Assembly: GCF_007002745.1 (NCBI RefSeq)
Contig: NZ_SGNY01000003.1
Location: 558,001-622,000, forward strand
From: Martinezella rhizogenes
GTDB taxonomy: Bacteria > Pseudomonadota > Alphaproteobacteria > Rhizobiales > Rhizobiaceae
DNA: 64,000 nucleotides
Reading direction: 5' to 3'
Each line of letters opens with the position of its first letter. Positions within the stretch are counted from its first letter, which is position 1. A program made the translations under genes and the position numbers. Shown one piece after another: positions 8,801 through 18,070 of the stretch. Under the pieces are notes generated by a model, which did not search any database, had not been told where the DNA came from, and was given only the letters and a program-made list of their open reading frames with translations.

Positions 8801-10486
8801 ATGAACGCCCATACCAGACAGGACACTTCCATGACCGCTTCGGTGACTTCCGCTTTGACGCCCAACAAGGACTGGTGGCGCGGCGCTGTTATCTATCAGA
8901 TCTATCCGCGCTCCTATCAGGACTCCAATGGCGACGGCATCGGCGACCTCAAGGGCATCACCGACCGGCTGGCGCATATTGCCGGCCTGGGTGCCGATGC
9001 GATCTGGATTTCGCCCTTCTTCACCTCGCCGATGAAGGATTTCGGTTACGACGTCTCGAATTATGTCGATGTCGATCCGATGTTCGGCACGCTTGCCGAT
9101 TTCGACGGGCTGATTGCCGAAGCCCACCGGCTCGGCATCCGCGTCATGATCGATCTCGTCATGTCGCACACCTCGGACCAGCACCCATGGTTCGTGGAAA
9201 GCCGCGCCAGCCGCAACAATGCGAAATCGGACTGGTATGTCTGGTCGGATGGCAAGCCGGACGGCACGCCGCCCAATAACTGGCTGTCGATCTTCGGCGG
9301 TCCGGGCTGGCAGTGGGACCCGACCCGCATGCAATATTACATGCACAATTTCCTGACCTCGCAGCCGGACCTCAACCTGCATAACCCTGAAGTGCAGGAA
9401 GAGCTGCTGAATATCACCCGTTTCTGGCTGAAGCGCGGTGTTGACGGTTTCCGCCTCGACACCATCAATTTCTATTTCCACGACCTTGAGCTGCGCGATA
9501 ACCCGGCGCTGGCGCCGGAGCGCCGCAACGCCTCCACGGCACCTGCGGTCAATCCCTATAACTTCCAGGAACATCTCTACGACAAGAACCGCCCGGAAAA
9601 CATCGCCTTCCTGAAGCGTTTCCGCGCCGTGCTGGACGAGTTTCCAGACATCGCCGCTGTCGGCGAAGTCGGCGATAGCCAGCGCGGCCTCGAAATCGTC
9701 GGTGAATATACATCCGGCGACGACAAGATGCAGATGTGTTACGCCTTCGAATTCCTGGCACCTGATGCGCTGACCCCTCAGCGCGTCGCCGATGTACAGG
9801 CGGATTTTGCGAGAGCCGCACCGGAAGGCTGGGCCTGCTGGGCTTTCTCCAACCATGATGTCGTGCGCCATGTCAGCCGTTGGGGAGAGCATGTCGAGGA
9901 TAAGGACGCTTTCGCCAAGGTTCTCTCGGCGCTGCTGATGACGCAGCGCGGCTCCGTCTGCATCTATGAGGGCGAAGAACTCGGCCTCACCGAGGCCGAT
10001 ATCGCCTTCGAGGATTTGCAGGATCCATACGGCATCCAGTTCTGGCCGGAATTCAAGGGCCGCGACGGTTGCCGCACGCCGATGGTGTGGGATGCCGGCC
10101 ACGCACAGGCCGGTTTCTCGACAGCCGACAAGACATGGCTGCCCATTCCGGCCGAACACAAGCAGCGCGCCGTCAGCGCCCAGCAGGGCAATGAAGCTTC
10201 GGTGCTGGAACATTACCGCCGCTTCCTCGCTTTCCGCAGGCAGCACCCGGCCTTCGCAAAGGGTGGTATCGAATTCCACCCCGTGCAGGGTGAGGTGCTG
10301 AGCTATACCCGCAAGCTGGGCAACGAAACCGTGCTTTGCCTCTTCAACTTGTCCGCAACGCCGGCAAAAGCCACGCTGCCGGAAGGGAACTGGGAGGTTC
10401 TCGAAGGCCACGGCTTTGCAAGCGGCCTTGAAGGCAGAAGCGTAGAACTTCCGGCATGGGGCGCATTCTTCGCCCGTTACGCCTGA
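8801..10486 (+). CDS. aglA: Alpha-glucosidase AglA (GH13)
   Basis: A cytoplasmic 561-residue GH13 enzyme that hydrolyses imported alpha-glucosides to glucose. The catalytic triad is visible: nucleophile Asp in 'GFRLDT', acid/base Glu in 'VGEVGD' and the stabilising Asp in 'FSNHDVVR'. The start region 'WWRGAVIYQIYPRSYQDSNG' is typical of oligo-alpha-glucosidases. No signal peptide is seen, so it acts after transport. The ATG at 8801 has GGGAGG about 11 bases upstream; an ATG at 8831 is an alternative. The operon supplies glucose that the zwf-pgl-edd genes nearby can oxidise. Confidence 0.93.
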   Translation: MNAHTRQDTSMTASVTSALTPNKDWWRGAVIYQIYPRSYQDSNGDGIGDLKGITDRLAHIAGLGADAIWISPFFTSPMKDFGYDVSNYVDVDPMFGTLADFDGLIAEAHRLGIRVMIDLVMSHTSDQHPWFVESRASRNNAKSDWYVWSDGKPDGTPPNNWLSIFGGPGWQWDPTRMQYYMHNFLTSQPDLNLHNPEVQEELLNITRFWLKRGVDGFRLDTINFYFHDLELRDNPALAPERRNASTAPAVNPYNFQEHLYDKNRPENIAFLKRFRAVLDEFPDIAAVGEVGDSQRGLEIVGEYTSGDDKMQMCYAFEFLAPDALTPQRVADVQADFARAAPEGWACWAFSNHDVVRHVSRWGEHVEDKDAFAKVLSALLMTQRGSVCIYEGEELGLTEADIAFEDLQDPYGIQFWPEFKGRDGCRTPMVWDAGHAQAGFSTADKTWLPIPAEHKQRAVSAQQGNEASVLEHYRRFLAFRRQHPAFAKGGIEFHPVQGEVLSYTRKLGNETVLCLFNLSATPAKATLPEGNWEVLEGHGFASGLEGRSVELPAWGAFFARYA

Positions 10487-10506
10487 CAGAACAGGGAGGA
10501 ACACCC

Positions 10507-11595
10507 ATGACAAGTCTCGTTCTCAAGGATATCCGCAAATCATACGGGCAGGTGAAGGTCCTGCACGGCATCGATCTTTCGATCGAACAGGGCGAATTCA
10601 TCGTTTTCGTCGGCCCGTCCGGCTGCGGAAAATCGACGCTTCTGCGGATGATCGCCGGTCTGGAGGAGATCACCGGCGGCGAGATGTTCATTGATGGCCA
10701 GCTCGTCAATGAAATCCCGCCCTCGCGTCGGGGCATCGCCATGGTGTTCCAGTCCTATGCGCTTTATCCGCATATGACCGTCTATGACAACATGGCTTTC
10801 GGCATGAAGATCGCGAAGGAAAACAAGCAGGAGATCGACCGCCGGGTGCGTGCCGCTGCCGAAATCCTGCAGCTGACGCAATATCTGGAGCGTCTGCCCA
10901 AGGCGCTCTCCGGTGGCCAGCGCCAGCGCGTCGCGATCGGTCGTGCCATCTGCCGCAATCCCAAGGTCTTCCTGTTCGATGAACCGCTGTCGAACCTGGA
11001 TGCTGCCCTGCGTGTCGCCACCCGCATCGAGATTGCCAAGCTCAACGAGCAGATGGCCGATACGACGATGATCTACGTCACCCACGATCAGGTGGAGGCG
11101 ATGACGCTGGCAGACCGCATCGTCGTGTTGAATGCGGGTCGTGTGGAGCAGGTCGGCCCGCCGCTCGAACTTTACGAAAGGCCGGCCAATCTTTTCGTGG
11201 CGAAGTTCATCGGCTCGCCCGCCATGAACATCATCTCGGCGAAGATCGCCGGAACCGGCGAACGGACCTCGATCGAACTGGCCGGCGGCAAGACACTGGC
11301 CGTCAATGTTCCGACCCCGGCCACCGAGCAGGGCAAGGCCGCGAGCTTTGGTGTGAGACCTGAAGACCTCAGCGTTGTCACCGGCGACGACTATCTTTTC
11401 GAAGGCAAAGTCTCGATCGTCGAGGCTCTGGGCGAAGTGACGCTGCTTTATCTCGAGGCTCCGAAGGGGCAGGAGCCGATCATCGTTAAGATCCCGGGCA
11501 TCCTTTCCGTCTCCAAGGGCGAAACCCTGCGGTTTGCAGCACCGCAAGAAAAGCTCCATCTCTTCGATGCTGACGGCAAGACCTACCGTCCATAA
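10507..11595 (+). CDS. aglK: Alpha-glucoside ABC transporter ATP-binding protein AglK
   Basis: A 362-residue MalK/UgpC-type ATPase that energises AglFG. Visible motifs are Walker A 'GPSGCGKST', the Q-loop 'FQSYALYPHM', the signature 'LSGGQRQR', Walker B 'VFLFDEPLSNLD' and the H-loop 'YVTHDQ'. A C-terminal TOBE domain occupies about residues 240-362. The start at 10507 follows AGGGAGGA and lies 20 bases after aglA. It is the last gene of the operon and a strong terminator follows directly. MalK-like ATPases of rhizobia are often shared between sugar importers. Confidence 0.92.
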   Translation: MTSLVLKDIRKSYGQVKVLHGIDLSIEQGEFIVFVGPSGCGKSTLLRMIAGLEEITGGEMFIDGQLVNEIPPSRRGIAMVFQSYALYPHMTVYDNMAFGMKIAKENKQEIDRRVRAAAEILQLTQYLERLPKALSGGQRQRVAIGRAICRNPKVFLFDEPLSNLDAALRVATRIEIAKLNEQMADTTMIYVTHDQVEAMTLADRIVVLNAGRVEQVGPPLELYERPANLFVAKFIGSPAMNIISAKIAGTGERTSIELAGGKTLAVNVPTPATEQGKAASFGVRPEDLSVVTGDDYLFEGKVSIVEALGEVTLLYLEAPKGQEPIIVKIPGILSVSKGETLRFAAPQEKLHLFDADGKTYRP

Positions 11596-11618
11596 TCGCC
11601 GGCAATATCGTAAAACAC

Positions 11619-11649
11619 GCCCCGGAACCTTACCGTTCCGGGGCTTTTT
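11619..11649 (+). terminator. Rho-independent terminator of the agl operon
   Basis: Perfect ten-base stem GCCCCGGAAC/GTTCCGGGGC, six-base loop, then TTTTT. It starts 23 bases after the aglK stop. Confidence 0.9.
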
Positions 11650-11836
11650 CGTGCGTTTTTGCCCCTGTGGAAAAACATCGGAAATGTCCCGCTTCCGGTC
11701 TGTTTGAGGCAAGTCTGATATGAATTGTTAAAGACTATGGCCTAGTCTCGATCTGTTAAGAAAGCATGGGAGTCCGGGCGTGCAGAGCAGTGCGGGTGTC
11801 ATCAGGAACCATTACCTGAGCAAGGAAGAATCCTTC

Positions 11837-12193
11837 ATGTACGACCGCGAAAGCCGGTTTCGCATGGAAGATACCATGAATGCGGCACGCATCGAATATA
11901 CCGAAAAGGCCGTCATGCACATGGCGGCGCGGCGCTGCGACGTCATCCGCATCTCCCAGACCGAAGCGGTGCTGGCACTGCTGACGAAATATAACCTGCC
12001 CAACCAGTTCTATCTCGATATTCCCGACGCCCGCATCACCAAGATCGGCTGCGTGATGTTGCGCGTCAACGCCAACAACACCATCCACGTCCGTTTCCTG
12101 CGCATGTTGACGCAGAAGGAACTGGACCGCATCTTCGTGTTCAGCACGCATCCGGCGCACAAGGACCGGAAGCTCGATATCCGGTCCTTCTGA
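11837..12193 (+). CDS. Small PilZ-like conserved protein
   Basis: A soluble 118-residue protein. The segment 'LPNQFYLDIPDARITKIGCV' followed by a beta-rich stretch with 'VRFL' resembles the core of PilZ domains, which bind cyclic di-GMP, and many small single-domain members occur in Rhizobiales. The canonical RxxxR and D/NxSxxG residues are not clearly present, so nucleotide binding cannot be assumed. The ATG at 11837 has AAGGAAG eight bases upstream and is preferred over an ATG-less extension from 11780. It stands alone between the agl terminator and a convergent phosphatase gene. Confidence 0.5.
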   Translation: MYDRESRFRMEDTMNAARIEYTEKAVMHMAARRCDVIRISQTEAVLALLTKYNLPNQFYLDIPDARITKIGCVMLRVNANNTIHVRFLRMLTQKELDRIFVFSTHPAHKDRKLDIRSF

Positions 12194-12217
12194 AATATCC
12201 AAATCTGCCGAAGGGAC

Positions 12218-13582
12218 TTAAGAGAGCCCGTCCACAACCGTCTGCTTCAGCTTCACTTCAGGCACTTCCGTGAAGGCAAGATCGCTGCGGCCGAAATAGG
12301 ATTTCTGGTTGGTGGCCGACCAGTCGTTGCAAACCAGCTTGTAACGTTGTTTCGTTTCCGGTTTTTCCGGCATGGCGTAGAGATAATCGCCGGTGCGCGC
12401 AGCAAGCGGAATGTCGCCGTCCTGGTTGCAACGTTCAAGGATTTGGGCAAGCGCTTCGCCATCCACTTCCGCCACCATCAGCTTGCCGTCGAAACGCAGC
12501 GAGGCGTTGAAATCATAGCGGCGAATATCGCCTTGCGGCAGACCGGCACCGAGTGACGTATGGCCGATGAAACCGACATCCCCGCCGGTTTTCGCGGCGA
12601 TAAGCTGCGCCACATGGCGTCCGGCCTCATCCACGGTCATTGCCTTGGCGGATTTACCGATGACCGCCCGTTCTTCTGCCGTCAGGTGCTTTTCGAGCGT
12701 CTGCTCGATCAGGCTCTTGAGGGCCGGGGAGGCGGGGGCGTCGCTATCGATCGCGATTGTTTCAATGGCCGGAGCCTTGCCAGGGGCGGAGATCGTTGCC
12801 ACCGTCATGGAGGTGCACCATGAACCGGTATGGAGATAACGCGTGGCACCCTGCTCGTGCACGAAGTTCAGGTGATCGTGACCGCCGACTAGCAGCGTGC
12901 CATCCGGCAGCAGGGGCAGGATGTCGCGGTCGGCAACGACGCCGGCATGGCTCAAGACGATGTTGATAGCGCCCGACTTAACGATGCCGGGCAGATTGGC
13001 CTTCGCCCATTCGACCGGCTGCGGGATGTCGAGCATCTCGCGTGTCGCCTTCGGATAGGTGTTGATCGCATTGGTGGCAAGACCTGCCACGACGACCTGC
13101 CGTCCACCGACGCTTACCTCGGTGCTATCAGGCGCATAGGGTTTTCCGTCGCGCTTATCGATAATGTTGGACAGCACGGTGATGCCGAGTGCCTGGGCGC
13201 GACTGACAAAATTGGCAAGATCATTATCAATATCTGGCTCATGATTGCCGATATTGATGACGGTGGGGGCGAGCTTGGCGAGTGCAGCGAGGAACGTCCA
13301 CTCGATTTCACCGGCCGAACGTGTGGCCACCGCATTGCCGAGTTCGAACAGGTCGCCATTCAGCAGAATGATATGCGGCGTCTTGTCGGCAGCGACGCGC
13401 GTTTCTATGGCCGCGAGAAGCTGGCCGATGCGTTCATAAGCCGAATGCAGGTCGGAGATCACGATCGCACGCAGCGCGACATCCTGCGCCGTCGCTGGCG
13501 TGGCCAAGGCAATCAACGGCAGCACGGCTGTGCCAGCCATAAGCTTCAGCACATCGCGGCGTTTGCTTGAGAAAATCGTCAT
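12218..13582 (-). CDS. Exported 5'-nucleotidase-like metallophosphatase
   Basis: A 454-residue UshA-like protein. An N-terminal 'SKRRDVLKLMAG' followed by a hydrophobic run and 'ATPATAQ' looks like a Tat signal, although the first Arg pair is less than ideal. The metallophosphoesterase domain has the expected metal ligands in 'ISDLH', 'LNGDLFE', 'GNHEPD', 'LSHAG' and 'GGHDHLN'. A 5'-nucleotidase C-terminal domain starts near residue 290. It probably removes phosphate from nucleotides in the periplasm, but the substrate is not determined by sequence. It is monocistronic, with edd upstream on the same strand after a gap of 219 bases. Confidence 0.8.
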   Translation of the reverse strand: MTIFSSKRRDVLKLMAGTAVLPLIALATPATAQDVALRAIVISDLHSAYERIGQLLAAIETRVAADKTPHIILLNGDLFELGNAVATRSAGEIEWTFLAALAKLAPTVINIGNHEPDIDNDLANFVSRAQALGITVLSNIIDKRDGKPYAPDSTEVSVGGRQVVVAGLATNAINTYPKATREMLDIPQPVEWAKANLPGIVKSGAINIVLSHAGVVADRDILPLLPDGTLLVGGHDHLNFVHEQGATRYLHTGSWCTSMTVATISAPGKAPAIETIAIDSDAPASPALKSLIEQTLEKHLTAEERAVIGKSAKAMTVDEAGRHVAQLIAAKTGGDVGFIGHTSLGAGLPQGDIRRYDFNASLRFDGKLMVAEVDGEALAQILERCNQDGDIPLAARTGDYLYAMPEKPETKQRYKLVCNDWSATNQKSYFGRSDLAFTEVPEVKLKQTVVDGLS

Positions 13583-13760
13583 GTCCTGGCCCCATCATCC
13601 GAAACTGCACCGTCGTCCCACGGTTGCTGGAGAAGGCCCTATAGGGCAATCATCACAGCCGCATGACAAGTGTGACTTTTACGAATTGGGAAATAAAGCT
13701 GTTTCTGCGCCGGATTATCAGGTGCGAGAAAGTGCAGTCGAACGATACCGCAAAGCAGGG

Positions 13761-13796
13761 TTGAAAGGCGAAAGCCGTATCGACCTTCGCCTTTCA
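13761..13796 (-). terminator. Perfect inverted repeat just after edd
   Basis: Twelve-base perfect stem TTGAAAGGCGAA/TTCGCCTTTCAA with a 12-base loop, only six bases beyond the edd stop. It lacks a clear T run on the minus strand, so it may act as a 3' stabiliser or a weak terminator. Confidence 0.5.
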
Positions 13797-13801
13797 AAAG
13801 A

Positions 13802-15622
13802 TCAATGGAAGAGCACGCTTGCGCCCTGATCGGCCGGGCCGGCATTGCGGCGGAAGGGGGCGAAAAGTTCGCGGCCCATGCCCCATTCATTGCCGGAAAG
13901 ATCGGCGCGTGCCGGTTCGCGTTTCGCCAGTTCAGCGGCGGACACCAGCACTTCCAGCGTTCCAGAAATGGCATCGAGACGGATGATGTCGCCATCGCGG
14001 ATGAGCGAGATCGGGCCACAATCGGAAGCTTCCGGCGTGACGTGGATGGCGGCCGGCACCTTGCCGGATGCACCGGACATGCGCCCATCCGTCACCAGCG
14101 CCACCTTGAAGCCGCGATCCTGCAAAACGCCGAGCGGCGGTGTCAGGCGGTGCAGTTCCGGCATGCCATTGGCCTTCGGCCCCTGGAAGCGGACGACGGC
14201 GATGAAGTCGCGGTTGAGCTTGCCGTCCTTGAAGGCGTCCTGAAGTGCCTGCTGGTCGTTGAAGACGATCGCCGGCGCTTCGATGATGTGGCGTTCCGGC
14301 TTGACGGCGGAGATCTTGATAACGGATTTGCCGAGATTGCCCGTCAGCATCTTCAGGCCGCCAGTCGGCTGGAACGGCGTTTCGATACTGGAAAGCACCT
14401 TTGGATCATGGCTCTGCTCGGGGGAGGGCTCACGGGTTACCGCGCCCTTTTCATCGAGTTTGGCATCCACTGTATAGGCTGCAAGACCCTGTCCGAAGAC
14501 GGTGCGCACATCGTCATGCACAAAGCCCTGCTTCAGGAGCTGCTTGATGAGGAAACCCATGCCGCCGGCGGCGTGGAAATGGTTCACATCGGCAAGACCG
14601 TTGGGGTAGACGCGGGCGAGCAGTGGCACGATATCCGAGAGATCGGAAATATCCTGCCAGGTGAGGATGATGCCGGCGGCACGTGCCATGGCGATCAGAT
14701 GCATGGTGTGGTTGGTGGAACCACCCGTTGCATGCAGGCCGACAACGCCGTTGACGACCGACCGTTCATCGATCATTTCGCCCGCCGGTGTGAATTCATT
14801 GCCCTGCGCAGTGATTGCCAGCGCGCGCTTTGCAGCCTCACGCGTCAGCGCGTCGCGCAGCGGCGTGCCGGGATTGATGAAGGAGGAACCGGGCATATGG
14901 AAGCCCATGATCTCCATCAGCATCTGGTTGGAGTTCGCCGTGCCATAGAAGGTGCAGGTGCCGGGACCGTGATAGGATTTCGATTCCGCTTCCAGAAGCT
15001 CGGCGCGGCCGACCTTGCCTTCGGCATAAAGCTGGCGGATGCGCGACTTCTCGTCATTCGGCAGGCCTGATGTCATCGGGCCGGCGGGAACGAAGACGGC
15101 GGGCAGGTGACCGAAGGCGAGTGCCGCGATCACGAGGCCGGGCACGATCTTGTCGCAGACGCCGAGATAGACAGCGGCGTCGAACATGTTGTGCGACAGG
15201 CCGATGCCGGCAGCCATGGCGATGGCATCGCGGGAAAACAGCGAAAGCTCCATGCCCGGCTGCCCCTGCGTCACGCCATCACACATGGCCGGAACCGCGC
15301 CCGCAACCTGGGCGATGCCACCCGCCTCCTTGGCCGCATCGCGAATGATCGCCGGGAAGGTCTCATAGGGCTGGTGCGCCGACAGCATGTCGTTGTAGGC
15401 GGTGATGATACCGAGGTTTGGAACCCGGTCGCCGGCAAGGATGTCCTTGTCGGCGGGGGAACAGACCGCAAACCCGTGCGCAAGGTTGCCGCAGGAAAGC
15501 ACGGAACGATGAACGCCTTTTGAGACCTGCAGCCGCAACCGCTCGAGATAGGTCTCGCGGTAAGGCTTGGAACGTTCGACGATACGGGCGGTGATGGCCT
15601 GAATGCGGGAATCGGCGGACAT
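13802..15622 (-). CDS. edd: 6-phosphogluconate dehydratase Edd
   Basis: Edd converts 6-phosphogluconate to 2-keto-3-deoxy-6-phosphogluconate, the defining step of the Entner-Doudoroff pathway. The 606-residue protein matches the IlvD/Edd family, with '[14 protein letters not shown]', 'CDKIVPG' and '[15 protein letters not shown]' visible; the cysteines hold an Fe-S cluster. It lies in the same orientation as zwf and pgl, with 126 bases between edd and pgl, so the three genes probably form one transcription unit zwf-pgl-edd. Rhizobia and agrobacteria use this route as the main path for glucose. Confidence 0.97.
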   Translation of the reverse strand: MSADSRIQAITARIVERSKPYRETYLERLRLQVSKGVHRSVLSCGNLAHGFAVCSPADKDILAGDRVPNLGIITAYNDMLSAHQPYETFPAIIRDAAKEAGGIAQVAGAVPAMCDGVTQGQPGMELSLFSRDAIAMAAGIGLSHNMFDAAVYLGVCDKIVPGLVIAALAFGHLPAVFVPAGPMTSGLPNDEKSRIRQLYAEGKVGRAELLEAESKSYHGPGTCTFYGTANSNQMLMEIMGFHMPGSSFINPGTPLRDALTREAAKRALAITAQGNEFTPAGEMIDERSVVNGVVGLHATGGSTNHTMHLIAMARAAGIILTWQDISDLSDIVPLLARVYPNGLADVNHFHAAGGMGFLIKQLLKQGFVHDDVRTVFGQGLAAYTVDAKLDEKGAVTREPSPEQSHDPKVLSSIETPFQPTGGLKMLTGNLGKSVIKISAVKPERHIIEAPAIVFNDQQALQDAFKDGKLNRDFIAVVRFQGPKANGMPELHRLTPPLGVLQDRGFKVALVTDGRMSGASGKVPAAIHVTPEASDCGPISLIRDGDIIRLDAISGTLEVLVSAAELAKREPARADLSGNEWGMGRELFAPFRRNAGPADQGASVLFH

Positions 15623-15748
15623 GGGCGTTCATCCTGTTCGTTGGTCGGCAACCGGCGTTCCGGGAGGTGAACGGCCGGTTGTCGTGTTTCTGTCTTCATG
15701 TCTTCGGGGCGCTTGTCGCCGGGCCGCGTGTGCGGCGGTACTTTCGGC

Positions 15749-16456
15749 TTACGGCGCCCAGTATATATCCACGAGCGTTTCTGCGCGGTTCAGCACGGCA
15801 CGAACAGGCATTTCGTCCTCATCCTCACCTGACTGAGCTTTTTCAAGCGTCGCTTTCTTGGCTGCACCTTCAATGTGCAGCACCAGAAAATCGGCATCAT
15901 GCAAGCTGGAGAAATTGAAGGTCAACCGCTCCTCTCCCGCATTTTCCGCCGCCATGGTCAAGACGCCGCGTGGCTCATTAAGGTCCAGCGCTTCGTAGAG
16001 ATTGTCTCCACCGGGGAAGAACGATGCCGTATGACCATCCGTTCCCATACCCAGAATGACCACATCGAAAGGATCGCAGATCGCTTCGGTCTTGACGGTT
16101 GCGAGCGTCGCCGCATCCTCCGGCGAGGCCGCCGACTGAAAAAGCGGCACGAAATAGGCCGCCTTCGCCTTGTCCTGCAACAGGTTCTCGGCAACCAGAC
16201 GATGGTTCGAACGATCGCTTTCCGGCGGCACGAAACGTTCGTCCACCAGCGTCACGCTGATATTGGGCCAGTCGAGATCGTATTTGGAAAGCGCCTGGAA
16301 GAACAGTTTCGGCGTCGAGCCGCCGGAAACGGCAATACTCGCCGTGCCACGTTCCTGCGTTGCGGCCGAAAGGCGGCTGGCAACTTCTGTTGCCAGCGCG
16401 GAGGCGAGGTCGGCGGCGCTGTCGAAGACATGCAATGTCTCACTTATCTCCGTCAT
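15749..16456 (-). CDS. pgl: 6-phosphogluconolactonase Pgl
   Basis: A 235-residue member of the DevB/SOL family that hydrolyses 6-phosphogluconolactone formed by Zwf. Motifs are 'IAVSGGSTPKLFFQ', 'VTLVDERFVPPESDRSN' and 'ILGMGTDGHTASFFPG'. The ATG at 16456 is chosen because GGAG lies seven bases upstream; a TTG at 16462 is in frame and would overlap the zwf stop. Either way it is translationally coupled to zwf and followed by edd. Confidence 0.95.
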   Translation of the reverse strand: MTEISETLHVFDSAADLASALATEVASRLSAATQERGTASIAVSGGSTPKLFFQALSKYDLDWPNISVTLVDERFVPPESDRSNHRLVAENLLQDKAKAAYFVPLFQSAASPEDAATLATVKTEAICDPFDVVILGMGTDGHTASFFPGGDNLYEALDLNEPRGVLTMAAENAGEERLTFNFSSLHDADFLVLHIEGAAKKATLEKAQSGEDEDEMPVRAVLNRAETLVDIYWAP

Positions 16457-16458
16457 CC

Positions 16459-17934
16459 TCAATCTCCATCATGCCAGGTGCGGCCGTCACGCTCGATCAG
16501 CGCGATCGAGCCGCTCGGACCCCAGGTGCCGGCCGTATAACCCTGCACGCCCTGCGCCAGTTCTTCCCAGCTCTTGAGAATGGGGTCGATCCAGTCCCAC
16601 GCGGCCTCGACTTCGTCGCGGCGCATGAACAGCGTCTGGTTGGAGCGGATGGTGTCCATCAACAACCGCTCATAGGCATCGGGGCTGCGCACGTTAAAGG
16701 CTTCGGCGAAGCTCATATCCAGCGACACCTGGCGCAGGCGCATGCCGCCCGGGCCGGGGTCCTTGATGAGCAGCGACTGCTTGACGCCTTCATCCGGCTG
16801 CAGGCGGATGACCAGCTTGTTGGCCTCGATCTTGCCGGCCGCATCGTCGAAGATCGAATGCGGGATTTGCTTGAAGGTGACGACGATTTCCGAAACGCGG
16901 GTCGCAAGGCGCTTGCCGGTGCGGATGTAGAAAGGAACGCCGGCCCAGCGCCAGTTGGCGATTTCGGCCTTGATGGCGACGAAGGTTTCGGTGTTGGAAA
17001 CGCCGCCTTCCAGCTCTTCCAGATAGCCCTTCACCGGGCCGCCGGCGGAAGCACCGGCACGGTACTGGCCGCGAACCGTCTGCTTTTCGACATTGCTGGT
17101 GTTGATTGGCTTCAGGGAGCGCAGAACCTTGAGCTTTTCGTCACGCACGGCTTCCGCATTCATGGATGCGGGCGGCTCCATGGCCACGAGGCAAAGTAGC
17201 TGGAGGATATGGTTCTGTACCATATCGCGCAGCGCGCCGGCCTTGTCGTAATAACCGGCGCGGCCTTCAAGGCCGACGGCTTCGGCAACGGTGATCTGCA
17301 CGTGGTCGATATGGGCGGAGTTCCACAGCGGCTCGTAAAGCGCGTTGGCGAAACGCAACGCCATCAGGTTCTGCACCGTCTCCTTGCCGAGATAGTGGTC
17401 GATGCGGAAGATCTGCTCTTCCTTGAAGACGTGGCCGATGGTGTCGTTCAGTTCCTGCGCGGAAGCGAGATCGCGGCCGATAGGCTTTTCAACGACGATG
17501 CGGGTCGAGCGGGTGATCAACTTGTGCTCGCGGATCTTGTCGGCAATGTCGCCGAAAATGCCCGGCGCGACGGCCAGATAAAAGGCGCGGATGCGATCCT
17601 TGCCCTCATCGAGCAGCTTCTTCAGCACGTCCCAGCCATTGCTGCCCTTGGCATCAACAGGCACGTAGAAAAGCCGGTTGAGGAACAGCGTGACCTGCGC
17701 GTCGTCATATTCGCCGGCCTTCAGGTGCTCCTTCAGCGCATCCTGCGCGAATTTGCGATATTCCTCATGGCTCATGACCGAACGCGACGCACCGATGATA
17801 CGGGTCGGCTCCGTGAACTGGCCTTCGACCTGCCGGTGATAAAGGGCCGGCAGAAGCTTGCGCTCGGCAAGATCGCCCGTGCCGCCGAAAACGACACAAT
17901 CAAAAGGTTCAACAGGAATGATCTGACTGCTCAT
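16459..17934 (-). CDS. zwf: Glucose-6-phosphate 1-dehydrogenase Zwf
   Basis: A 491-residue enzyme that oxidises glucose 6-phosphate to the lactone and reduces NAD(P). The nucleotide-binding 'VVFGGTGDLAERKLLPAL' and the active-site 'RIDHYLGKE' are intact, as is 'EKPIGRDLASAQ'. The ATG at 17934 is preceded by GAGAGAA; an upstream in-frame start would add a 12-residue tail unlike relatives. It is the first gene of zwf-pgl-edd. The 136 bases upstream are AT-rich and contain the palindrome AATCGATT at 17977-17984, a possible regulator site of unknown owner. Confidence 0.97.
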   Translation of the reverse strand: MSSQIIPVEPFDCVVFGGTGDLAERKLLPALYHRQVEGQFTEPTRIIGASRSVMSHEEYRKFAQDALKEHLKAGEYDDAQVTLFLNRLFYVPVDAKGSNGWDVLKKLLDEGKDRIRAFYLAVAPGIFGDIADKIREHKLITRSTRIVVEKPIGRDLASAQELNDTIGHVFKEEQIFRIDHYLGKETVQNLMALRFANALYEPLWNSAHIDHVQITVAEAVGLEGRAGYYDKAGALRDMVQNHILQLLCLVAMEPPASMNAEAVRDEKLKVLRSLKPINTSNVEKQTVRGQYRAGASAGGPVKGYLEELEGGVSNTETFVAIKAEIANWRWAGVPFYIRTGKRLATRVSEIVVTFKQIPHSIFDDAAGKIEANKLVIRLQPDEGVKQSLLIKDPGPGGMRLRQVSLDMSFAEAFNVRSPDAYERLLMDTIRSNQTLFMRRDEVEAAWDWIDPILKSWEELAQGVQGYTAGTWGPSGSIALIERDGRTWHDGD

Positions 17935-18070
17935 ATCGATTCTCTCGATCTTCAAGGGTTGGGGCATCAATAATCTAATCGATTTAAAAATGCCAGACTC
18001 AGTTATGTGAAATTATGAATTTTGGCTTTTTTCGCCCGTCCTGTTTCGGTAAACGGCTGTAAACATTATC

